A stretch of 5,455 nt of DNA from a bacterium. GTDB lineage: Bacteria; Patescibacteriota; Minisyncoccia; Phycocordibacterales; UBA918. The DNA lies in assembly GCA_027487145.1 (NCBI GenBank), contig JAIYEC010000058.1, positions 1 to 5,455 of the forward strand, written 5' to 3'. How positions within the stretch are numbered: position 1 is the first letter of the stretch; each line of letters begins with the position of its first letter. Under the pieces are notes generated by a model. It did no database searches and was not told the DNA's origin. It worked only from the letters and a program-made list of their open reading frames with translations. Made by a program: the position numbers and the translations under genes. Positions 1 through 4,359 of the stretch are shown in pieces.

Positions 1-38
1 ATCGCTCTTTAGCAAACTACTCTCTGATTAACCGCTAA

Positions 39-80
39 TGCCTGCTTAAGCAGGCAGATCGTTCGTTCCGCAGGACGAAC
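39..80. repeat. Two adjacent inverted repeats (intergenic hairpins)
   Basis: Two dyads lie side by side. The first (39-56) is a perfect 18-nt palindrome, TGCCTGCTT followed by AAGCAGGCA. The second (61-80) pairs GTTCGT-t-CC with GGACGAAC around a GCA loop, with one bulged T. They stand just upstream of a strong terminator in sequence without a supported gene. GC-rich palindromes of this kind are often members of dispersed intergenic repeat families, but that needs other copies from the same genome. The arms can be seen directly; any role in mRNA end protection or termination is inference. Confidence 0.6.
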
Positions 81-83
81 CAA

Positions 84-120
84 AACCACCGGACCTTAGT
101 CCGGTGGTTGTTTATTTTTA
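84..120 (+). terminator. Rho-independent terminator of an off-window gene
   Basis: An 11-bp perfect stem (84-94 with 99-109, arms AACCACCGGAC and GTCCGGTGGTT) closes a CTTA tetraloop and is followed by the T-rich tract GTTTATTTTTATT. This is a canonical intrinsic terminator for plus-strand transcription entering from the left edge. Read on the minus strand the stem is followed by TTTTGG, so it could also stop transcripts leaving the tRNA genes to its right, whose last base is at 125. Confidence 0.85.
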
Positions 121-124
121 TTAG

Positions 125-207
125 TGCCGGGAATGGGACTCGAACCCATACGGGATTGCTCCCACGACATTTTAAGTGTCGCGTGTCTACCATTCCACCA
201 CCCTGGC
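125..207 (-). tRNA. tRNA-Leu (anticodon UAA)
   Basis: The 83-nt minus-strand sequence folds as a class II tRNA. The parts are acceptor arm GCCAGGG/TCCCGGC, D-arm GTGGAATGGTAGACAC, anticodon stem CGACA/TGTCG around loop CTTAAAA (anticodon TAA at loop positions 3-5), a long variable arm GGGA-gcaa-TCCC, T-stem ATGGG/CCCAT with loop TTCGAGT, and discriminator A. The long variable arm and A73 agree with leucine identity. It reads UUA, and UUG by wobble. The CCA end is not encoded (ACT follows the acceptor arm), so a CCA-adding enzyme is required. The fourth acceptor pair is an A-C mismatch. It lies downstream of tRNA-Cys on the same strand and is probably co-transcribed with it. Confidence 0.97.
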
Positions 208-278
208 ACACGGGACATATCTAAAGATATGCATGCAGGATTATTCATCCCTCGTGTTTGGTATGTACCAAACCCGTG
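208..278 (-). other. Inter-tRNA spacer with a cloverleaf-like potential fold
   Basis: This spacer separates the discriminator base of tRNA-Cys (279) from the first base of tRNA-Leu (207). Its ends are complementary: CACGGG (209-214) pairs perfectly with CCCGTG (273-278). Inside are three hairpins: CATATC-taaa-GATATG (216-231), GGAT-tattc-ATCC (238-250), and the perfect TTTGGTA-tg-TACCAAA (257-272; realistically 6 bp with a 4-nt loop). The result is a closed four-way junction of about 70 nt filling nearly the whole spacer. It has no T-loop GTTCRA motif or other tRNA consensus, so I do not call it a tRNA. A role in tRNA processing is inference. Confidence 0.5.
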
Positions 279-351
279 AGTCCTGGGTGGGACTTGAACC
301 CACGAATGGCGGTTTTGCAAACCGCAGCGTTAACCCCTTCGCCACCAGGAC
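279..351 (-). tRNA. tRNA-Cys (anticodon GCA)
   Basis: The 73-nt minus-strand sequence gives a full cloverleaf. The parts are acceptor GTCCTGG/CCAGGAC with seven perfect pairs, D-stem GCG/CGC around AAGGGGTTAA, anticodon stem GCGGT/ACCGC with loop TTGCAAA (anticodon GCA), a 5-nt variable loop CATTC, T-stem GTGGG/CCCAC with loop TTCAAGT, and discriminator T. U73 is a known identity element of tRNA-Cys and supports the call. CCA is not encoded. It is the first gene of the minus-strand Cys-Leu tRNA pair and diverges from the Excalibur gene. Confidence 0.97.
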
Positions 352-376
352 AGACTTTCTATTTGAAAGTGTTGCT

Positions 377-405
377 ACTTTAGCACATTAAAGGCTTGTA
401 ATAAA
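377..405 (-). promoter_or_regulatory. Possible promoter of the tRNA-Cys/tRNA-Leu unit
   Basis: On the minus strand TAAAGT (complement of 377-382) is preceded by TGC, giving an extended -10 (TGn). A weak -35, TTTATT (complement of 400-405), stands 17 nt upstream. A start near 370 would leave a leader of roughly 18 nt before the mature tRNA-Cys 5' end. A small dyad, TGCTA-ctt-TAGCA (373-385), overlaps the -10. The hexamers match the sigma-70 consensus only moderately, so the call is tentative. Confidence 0.3.
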
Positions 406-425
406 CAGTCTTTTATTTAAATGTT

Positions 426-434
426 TGGTATAGT
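426..434 (+). promoter_or_regulatory. Extended -10 promoter of the Excalibur gene
   Basis: TGG-TATAGT is an extended -10 element with five of six bases matching TATAAT. No convincing -35 lies 17 nt upstream (CAGTCT), as is common where the TG extension is present. The start codon begins only 8 nt after the hexamer. A start at the usual distance would fall around 441, giving a nearly leaderless mRNA, which fits the absence of any Shine-Dalgarno sequence before the ATG. Confidence 0.5.
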
Positions 435-442
435 TATTACAT

Positions 443-862
443 ATGAAAGAAGTAGCAAAATGGCGACAGAGTAAAAAAGCGCGCTTGGGTATTATTATTG
501 GGTTACTTGTACTGGTGGTTATCATCGCGTTTTTCTTTGAGAAATTGCGACTGTGGATGCTTGGTATCGGTATTGTGCTCTTGGCAGCGCTTGGAATGGA
601 GGTCTCAAACACCGACCTTGATCTTGGGAAATTAATTGAGACAGGTTCTGTTCAAGAATCACTTATTAAGCGAGACATTGAAGGAAATCCAATCTTTGGA
701 GCTACGTGTGAAGAGAATGTTTACAATTGTGGAGATTTCAAAACTCAAACAGAGGCGCAAGAAGTCTATGATACGTGCAATACGTCAGAGAATAGGGATC
801 GTCACGGTCTCGATCGTGATGGCGATGGGGTCGCTTGCCAGAGTTTACCTGCTGGTACCTAA
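443..862 (+). CDS. Membrane-anchored Excalibur-domain protein
   Basis: This 139-residue protein has a basic N-terminus (residues 1-14), two hydrophobic segments (about 15-32 and 37-52) joined by the short loop FEKLR, a linker, and a C-terminal Excalibur domain (about 93-136). The domain is recognised from VYNCGDF near its start and the calcium-loop-like LDRDGDGVACQSLP at its end, with Asp124, Asp126 and Asp128 as likely Ca2+ ligands. Cys96, Cys112 and Cys132 lie within it, and Cys89 just before. Excalibur domains are known from bacterial surface proteins and next to extracellular nucleases, but no nuclease domain is present here, so the function is unknown. The ATG is chosen because an extended -10 stands directly before it. 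With two membrane segments and a positive N-terminus the domain would be predicted on the cytoplasmic side, which is odd for this family. Confidence 0.88.
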   Translation: MKEVAKWRQSKKARLGIIIGLLVLVVIIAFFFEKLRLWMLGIGIVLLAALGMEVSNTDLDLGKLIETGSVQESLIKRDIEGNPIFGATCEENVYNCGDFKTQTEAQEVYDTCNTSENRDRHGLDRDGDGVACQSLPAGT

Positions 863-864
863 AT

Positions 865-897
865 AAAAAAACAGAGTGCCCTGCACTCTGTTTTTTT
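865..897. terminator. Bidirectional Rho-independent terminator
   Basis: The stem ACAGAGTGC (871-879) pairs perfectly with GCACTCTGT (883-891) around a 3-nt CCT loop, and it is flanked by an A-tract on the left (865-870) and a T-tract on the right (891-897). The structure is symmetrical, so it ends both the plus-strand Excalibur gene (stop at 860-862) and the minus-strand infB-rbfA operon. The rbfA stop codon (896-898) overlaps its edge. Confidence 0.93.
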
Positions 898-1240
898 ATT
901 GCTCGGTTTTTTGTTTTTCGATGTCACGCATGACTTCATCAATGTGTTGTCGATGGCGTTCACCAGCATCAAGCATGTACTCAAGATTAGGGATTCGTTT
1001 GAGTCGAGCGTTTTGTTTGAGGTACTGACGCATTTCAGTTCCGCTTCGCTTGAGAAAGATAAGTGCATCTTGCTCCTTGCCGTCTGGAATAGTGGTGAAG
1101 AAGACAATTGCTCGTTTGAGATCGGGGGAGATATCAACCCGGGTGATGGTGATGAGAGGATTAGTGTTCGCTTCTTGTTGAACGAAGCGAGCGACACACT
1201 CTTGAATTATGTTGCCGACACGGCCTTGGCGCTCTGACAT
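896..1240 (-). CDS. rbfA: Ribosome-binding factor A
   Basis: This 114-residue protein matches RbfA, a small KH-type RNA-binding factor that acts on the 30S subunit during late 16S rRNA maturation. Family features are the N-terminal RVGNIIQECVARFVQQE helix, the strand ITITRVDISPDLKRAIVFFT (the family's V-S-x-DL-x-x-A-x-V core, about residues 31-49), and the C-terminal region RLKRIPNLEYMLDAG followed by a helix ending HIDEVMRDIE. The length is normal. The ATG lies 3 nt beyond the infB stop codon, with no Shine-Dalgarno sequence, so expression probably depends on co-transcription and translational coupling with infB. infB-rbfA is a widely conserved gene order. The gene ends in the shared symmetrical terminator. 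Confidence 0.92.
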   Translation of the reverse strand: MSERQGRVGNIIQECVARFVQQEANTNPLITITRVDISPDLKRAIVFFTTIPDGKEQDALIFLKRSGTEMRQYLKQNARLKRIPNLEYMLDAGERHRQHIDEVMRDIEKQKTEQ

Positions 1241-1243
1241 ATG

Positions 1244-2746
1244 TTAGGTAATTACAGTGTCGTATGGCTTGAGGTAGTCACCAGCTGCAATTTCGGCGCG
1301 GGTCTCAAGTTGCATACCAAATTCACCTTCAGATACTTGCTGTACATCAGATTTGTACTGCTGGAGGTTTTTGATAGTACCGGTACCAATTTCAATATCA
1401 CGGCGAAGAATGCGCACTCGTTGGTTCATCTTAATGAGCCCTTCTTCCACCCGGCCACCAAGTACGTGGGTGTACTTCTGGGTACTGAAGTGCTTAAGGA
1501 TTTTTACTGAACCAGTTTCAATCTTTTCTTCTTTTTTAGGAGTACGGTTCTTCAAAGCAGTGTTGAGCCAGTCTGAAAGTTCGTAGATGATATCAAAGGT
1601 ATCAATTTCTACATCAAGCCGCTCTGCTAAATCTTTGGCTGGGCGTTCTACTTTTACGTTAAATCCTACAATAATGGCGTCTGAGGTAGCACTGACAGTT
1701 TGGACGTCGCTGGCGGTGATGTCACCAACCGTCGCGCCAATCACTTTTACCGTAATACGATCAGATTCAAACTTATCAAGTTCATGCTGAATCGCTTCGA
1801 GTGTTCCGTATACATCAGCCTTGATAAGAATTGGCACAAGTGGCAAAGGTGACTTCTTCGCGATGGTGTTTGGCACAATAGTTTCGTTTTTCTTAGCCAA
1901 AATAGCTGCTTCTGCTTCTTTTTTAGTGGTCACGGTGTAGAAGCTAGTTCCAACACTTGGGATGTCATTAAAGCCCACGATTTGGACTGGTGTCGCTAAG
2001 CTGGCGGTCTTGATAGTTTTACCAGTAAAATCTTCCATGATCCGTACTGGAGCAAACGCTTCACCAGCTACCACAAACTGACCGCTTTCAAGTGTTCCGT
2101 CATGAATGAGAAGGGTAGCCGTGTTACCACGCTTTGCGTCGACGTTACTTTCAATAATTTTTCCAGTAGCTGGTGCGTTGGTGTCTCCGGTCAGTTCTGC
2201 TAAGTCTGCTGTAAGCACAACAAGATCTAAGAGATCAGTAATACCCGTCCCGGCTTTGGCTGAGATAGCTGCCCACGGAATATCACCCCCCATACCTTCA
2301 ACATAGATCTCGTTTTCAATCAAGCTAGTGTGGGTACGATTAATATCAGCGCCTGGCTTATCGATTTTGTTGATGGCCACCACGTACGGAATATTAGCCT
2401 GCTTGATAGATTCAAGCGCTTCAAGTGTTTGTGGCTTCACACCGTCTTCTGCTGAAACAATGAGAATAGCCACATCAGCCACATCTGCCCCGCGAAGGCG
2501 CATCTTTTGAAATGCTTCATGCCCAGGAGTGTCAAGAAAGGTAATAGTTTCTTTAGAACCTTCTTTGGTTGTGTGGGGTACCACATATGCCGAAAGGTGC
2601 TGGGTAATACCACCAGCTTCCTTCTCAACGACGTTACTCTTGCGAAGATAGTCAAGAAGGGTTGATTTTCCATGGTCAATATGACCCATGATGACAACAA
2701 CTGGCGGTCGCTTGACGATATGGGGTGCTTTGGCTTTTTTGGACAT
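1244..2746 (-). CDS. infB: Translation initiation factor IF-2, short form
   Basis: The GTPase places initiator fMet-tRNA on the 30S subunit and promotes subunit joining. All G motifs are visible: GHIDHGKS (21-28), GGITQHLSAY (45-54), DTPGHEAF (72-79, with catalytic His76), NKID (126-129) and SAKAG (162-166). A beta-barrel domain follows from about 195 (GKIIESNVDAKRGNTATLL), then the C1 region (about 305-400) and the fMet-tRNA-binding C2 domain (about 415-498, including THVLGGRVEEGLIKMN). At 500 residues it lacks the long N-terminal extension of typical bacterial IF-2 (E. coli about 890), starting only some 15 residues before the G domain. The P-loop ends in Ser28 where many IF-2s have Thr. 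It is followed by rbfA 3 nt on; nusA, a frequent partner, is not upstream. No Shine-Dalgarno is seen before the ATG. Confidence 0.96.
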   Translation of the reverse strand: MSKKAKAPHIVKRPPVVVIMGHIDHGKSTLLDYLRKSNVVEKEAGGITQHLSAYVVPHTTKEGSKETITFLDTPGHEAFQKMRLRGADVADVAILIVSAEDGVKPQTLEALESIKQANIPYVVAINKIDKPGADINRTHTSLIENEIYVEGMGGDIPWAAISAKAGTGITDLLDLVVLTADLAELTGDTNAPATGKIIESNVDAKRGNTATLLIHDGTLESGQFVVAGEAFAPVRIMEDFTGKTIKTASLATPVQIVGFNDIPSVGTSFYTVTTKKEAEAAILAKKNETIVPNTIAKKSPLPLVPILIKADVYGTLEAIQHELDKFESDRITVKVIGATVGDITASDVQTVSATSDAIIVGFNVKVERPAKDLAERLDVEIDTFDIIYELSDWLNTALKNRTPKKEEKIETGSVKILKHFSTQKYTHVLGGRVEEGLIKMNQRVRILRRDIEIGTGTIKNLQQYKSDVQQVSEGEFGMQLETRAEIAAGDYLKPYDTVIT

Positions 2747-2809
2747 AAATAAAAGGCTGATTGTATTACTGCTCCGGTCGGGGCGTGGGCTACTAAATTA
2801 GGTTTTCGC

Positions 2810-2838
2810 AGTATAGCAGAGATTTACAGAAATGACAC
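2810..2838 (-). promoter_or_regulatory. Predicted infB-rbfA promoter
   Basis: On the minus strand an extended -10, TGC-TATACT (hexamer complementary to 2810-2815), has five of six consensus bases. GTGTCA (complement of 2833-2838, four of six against TTGACA) stands exactly 17 nt upstream. A start near 2803 would give a leader of about 56 nt. The leader contains an imperfect GC-rich hairpin (GCCCC/GGAGC around GACC, complement of 2771-2784) and no evident Shine-Dalgarno sequence. The element overlaps the divergent promoter of the cysteine desulfurase gene. Confidence 0.6.
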
Positions 2839-2851
2839 CTCATGTCATGAT
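2823..2851 (+). promoter_or_regulatory. Predicted promoter of the cysteine desulfurase gene
   Basis: TTTACA (2823-2828, five of six) and CATGAT (2846-2851, four of six) are 17 nt apart, with TG-T before the -10 making it an extended element. A start near 2858 would leave about 5 nt before the ATG at 2863, so the mRNA would be almost leaderless. Its -35 lies in the spacer of the infB promoter, and the infB -35 lies in its own spacer, so one polymerase should exclude the other. Confidence 0.5.
2832..2848. promoter_or_regulatory. Dyad (operator-like) in the infB/nifS divergent promoter region
   Basis: ATGACA-N5-TGTCAT is a perfect 6+6 inverted repeat centred at 2840. It covers the infB -35, the nifS-like promoter's spacer and the first bases of its -10. 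A half-site spacing of 11 bp centre to centre, about one helical turn, is typical of a site for a dimeric regulator. No regulator is encoded in the window. The dyad can be seen directly; binding is inference. Confidence 0.4.
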
Positions 2852-2862
2852 TTGCTCATTCT

Positions 2863-4056
2863 ATGGCGATATTCAAAAAACCGCGTGTCTACCTCGACTA
2901 CGCAGCTGCAACACCGCTTAGTACAGAGGTTCTAAAGGGAATGCTTCCGTATCTCACGGGAAACTTTGGTAATGCCAGTGCCATCCACACCGAAGGAGTA
3001 ATAGCACGCAAAGCGGTAGAGGAAGCGCGTGGTCGCGTAGCGACCACGCTTCAGGTTCGTCCAGAATTTGTAACGTTTGTCAGTGGTGGAACTGAGTCCA
3101 ACAACCTCGCCATCATCGGTGCTGTCGAACAGCTCTTTAGCCAAGGCCGGTCCTTCGCAGATATGGAGGTGGTAACAACTGAGATTGAACATCCGTCGGT
3201 ACTACGTACAGTGAGATCCCTTCAAGCTCGTGGGGTGGGCGTGAAGTATGTGCCTGTCGATAAAGAAGGGTTTGTCGATCTCAACGCACTTCGTGCTCTC
3301 TTGAGTGAAAAGACAGTGTTGGTCTCTATGGCCTACGCTAACAGTGAAATTGGTACGGTCCAAAAACTTCACGCCATTAAAAAAGTACTGACAGAAGCAG
3401 AGAAAAGGTTTGGCACTACAATTACCTTCCATGTTGATGGCGCCCAGGCTCCACTGTGGTTACCGTGTCAGTTGGCGAACACGTACGCTGATCTACTATC
3501 GCTTGATATGGGGAAATGTAATGGTCCAAAAGGAGTAGGAATGCTCGTGCGAAGCCGCAGGGCAATTATCTCATCGACCCTCTTTGGTGGTGGACAGGAA
3601 AGTGGTTTCAGACCTGGAACCGAAAACACTGCCGGAATAGTCGGAGCCAGTATTGCGCTTGCGGTAGCCCAAAAAGATTTTTTGAATCGAGCTACACGAG
3701 TTGCTCGAGTTCGTAATAGTGGAATTGAGTATATTCTCAAAGAAATTCCGCAAGTGGTTTTAAATGGAGTAACCGGAGACGGTCGCTTAGCAAACAATAT
3801 TAATATTTCAATCCCGGGTATCGATACAGAATTTGCGACGATTGTGTTGGATAAACATGGATACGCTGTGTCGACGAAGTCAGCCTGTGCCGGCGCAGGC
3901 GGGGGAGAGAGTGCTGTCGTGAGGGCTCTTTCTAATGACCCTGCCCGCTCCCGCTCCACCCTCCGTATTTCATTATCACCAGAGACGACTTTTCAAAATC
4001 TCAAGGACCTCACCAAGGTCCTCAAAGCTCATATTGAGAAGATGTCAAAATATTGA
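2863..4056 (+). CDS. Cysteine desulfurase, NifS/IscS-like
   Basis: This PLP-dependent fold-type I enzyme of 397 residues is expected to convert L-cysteine to L-alanine and pass persulfide sulfur to Fe-S assembly or tRNA thiolation. Visible motifs are YLDYAAATPL (10-19), SGGTESNN (74-81, phosphate-binding Thr77), TEIEHPSV (106-113, His110 stacking on PLP), HVDGAQ (190-195, with Asp192 and Gln195), the Schiff-base lysine Lys218 in GKCNGPKGVG, GGGQESGFRPGTEN (242-255) and the catalytic loop STKSACAGAGGG with Cys342. Where well-studied enzymes have S-x-H-K before the lysine, this one has Asp215-Met-Gly217-Lys, so two PLP-phosphate contacts are changed. No iscU/sufU or thiolase gene is adjacent, so iscS, nifS and sufS cannot be told apart. 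There is no Shine-Dalgarno; the start is set by the nearby promoter and the match of the N-terminus to the family. Confidence 0.93.
   Translation: MAIFKKPRVYLDYAAATPLSTEVLKGMLPYLTGNFGNASAIHTEGVIARKAVEEARGRVATTLQVRPEFVTFVSGGTESNNLAIIGAVEQLFSQGRSFADMEVVTTEIEHPSVLRTVRSLQARGVGVKYVPVDKEGFVDLNALRALLSEKTVLVSMAYANSEIGTVQKLHAIKKVLTEAEKRFGTTITFHVDGAQAPLWLPCQLANTYADLLSLDMGKCNGPKGVGMLVRSRRAIISSTLFGGGQESGFRPGTENTAGIVGASIALAVAQKDFLNRATRVARVRNSGIEYILKEIPQVVLNGVTGDGRLANNINISIPGIDTEFATIVLDKHGYAVSTKSACAGAGGGESAVVRALSNDPARSRSTLRISLSPETTFQNLKDLTKVLKAHIEKMSKY
3027..3049. repeat. Perfect GC-rich hairpin inside the desulfurase gene
   Basis: GCGTGGTCGC (3027-3036) and GCGACCACGC (3040-3049) form a perfect 10-bp stem around GTA. 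It lies in codons 55-63 (region ARGRVATTL), so the protein is read through it without interruption. It is not followed by a T-tract and so does not look like a terminator. Confidence 0.75.
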
Positions 4057-4081
4057 CAATCGTAATATTTTATGAAATAAT
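4053..4081 (+). promoter_or_regulatory. Near-consensus promoter overlapping the desulfurase stop codon
   Basis: A perfect -35 TTGACA (4053-4058) contains the TGA stop of the upstream gene (4054-4056). After exactly 17 nt comes AATAAT (4076-4081, five of six) preceded by TG-A as an extended -10. This is the best sigma-70-type promoter in the window. The usual 7-nt offset puts the start at 4088, the first base of a 9-bp hairpin, ahead of the 73-codon gene at 4138. The -10 lies within an AT-rich dyad (TAATATT 4063-4069 / AATATTA 4079-4085). Confidence 0.65.
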
Positions 4082-4087
4082 ATTAAA

Positions 4088-4120
4088 AGAGAACAGATTG
4101 CTGTTCTCTGTACTTTTCTT
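4088..4120 (+). promoter_or_regulatory. Hairpin: 5'-end stem-loop of the small-gene mRNA or weak terminator
   Basis: AGAGAACAG (4088-4096) pairs perfectly with CTGTTCTCT (4101-4109) around an ATTG tetraloop. The following GTACTTTTCTT is an interrupted T-tract, so it could be a weak terminator of the desulfurase gene. However, the predicted start of the promoter at 4053-4081 falls on the first base of the stem. The same element could therefore be a 5'-terminal stem-loop, a form known in other bacteria to slow mRNA decay. The stem is clear; which role applies is not. Confidence 0.55.
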
Positions 4121-4137
4121 CAAGAAAGGAAAAGAAA

Positions 4138-4359
4138 GTGAAAAAAGTACCAAAATCGGAATCTAGAAGATCTCCGGAAGAAACGCGGGCTATTTTCCGG
4201 CGTGTTGAGGAAATAATGGCTGATGAGCCTCCTGTTACACTAGATCATGAGCCAACTCATGAAGAGATGCAGGAACGCATGTGTATACATAGTAAACGCA
4301 GGCACGAAATGCAGGCAGAGCGTAAGCTTCACCTAAAGACAGGAGACGAATCAGAGTAA
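4138..4359 (+). CDS. Small charged protein of unknown function
   Basis: I do not recognise this 73-residue protein. It is hydrophilic throughout, with no membrane segment or signal peptide, rich in Glu, Arg, Lys and His, and has one cysteine (Cys49). A basic N-terminus (KKVPKSESRR) leads into a likely helix (about 12-29), a Pro-containing break (EPPVTLDHEPTH), and a second likely helix (about 40-66). The GTG start is supported by AAAGGA (4125-4130) 7 nt upstream, the only clear Shine-Dalgarno sequence in the window, and by the strong promoter at 4053-4081. An internal ATG at codon 27 is a less likely start. Its use of AGA, AGG, ATA and CTA codons seems heavier than in neighbouring genes. A short regulatory or nucleic-acid-binding protein is possible but unproven. 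Confidence 0.65.
   Translation: MKKVPKSESRRSPEETRAIFRRVEEIMADEPPVTLDHEPTHEEMQERMCIHSKRRHEMQAERKLHLKTGDESE

Noticed and set aside
1..38. Possible 3' end of a plus-strand gene at the left edge (one frame reads 11 codons to TAA at 36-38).
   Set aside because: All three frames reach a stop within 38 nt, so there is too little sequence to choose a frame or recognise a product.
208..278. A third tRNA gene between tRNA-Cys and tRNA-Leu.
   Set aside because: The size and four stems are suggestive, but there is no T-loop motif, no 7-bp acceptor stem and no credible anticodon loop.
899..1237. 112-codon plus-strand open frame.
   Set aside because: It is the mirror of rbfA, whose product is recognisable on the other strand.
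3883..3900. Near-perfect 18-nt palindrome over the desulfurase catalytic-loop codons.
   Set aside because: It encodes the Ala-Cys-Ala-Gly-Ala-Gly loop, where GC-rich Ala/Gly codons easily produce such symmetry. It also has no room for a real loop.
3468..3959. 163-codon open frame on the minus strand.
   Set aside because: It lies wholly within the cysteine desulfurase gene, which has clear catalytic motifs. The antisense translation resembles no protein.
2863..4056. Use of TGA as a glycine codon (genetic code 25), as in some CPR groups.
   Set aside because: No internal in-frame TGA occurs in the recognised genes, and TGA ends the desulfurase gene at the expected protein length.
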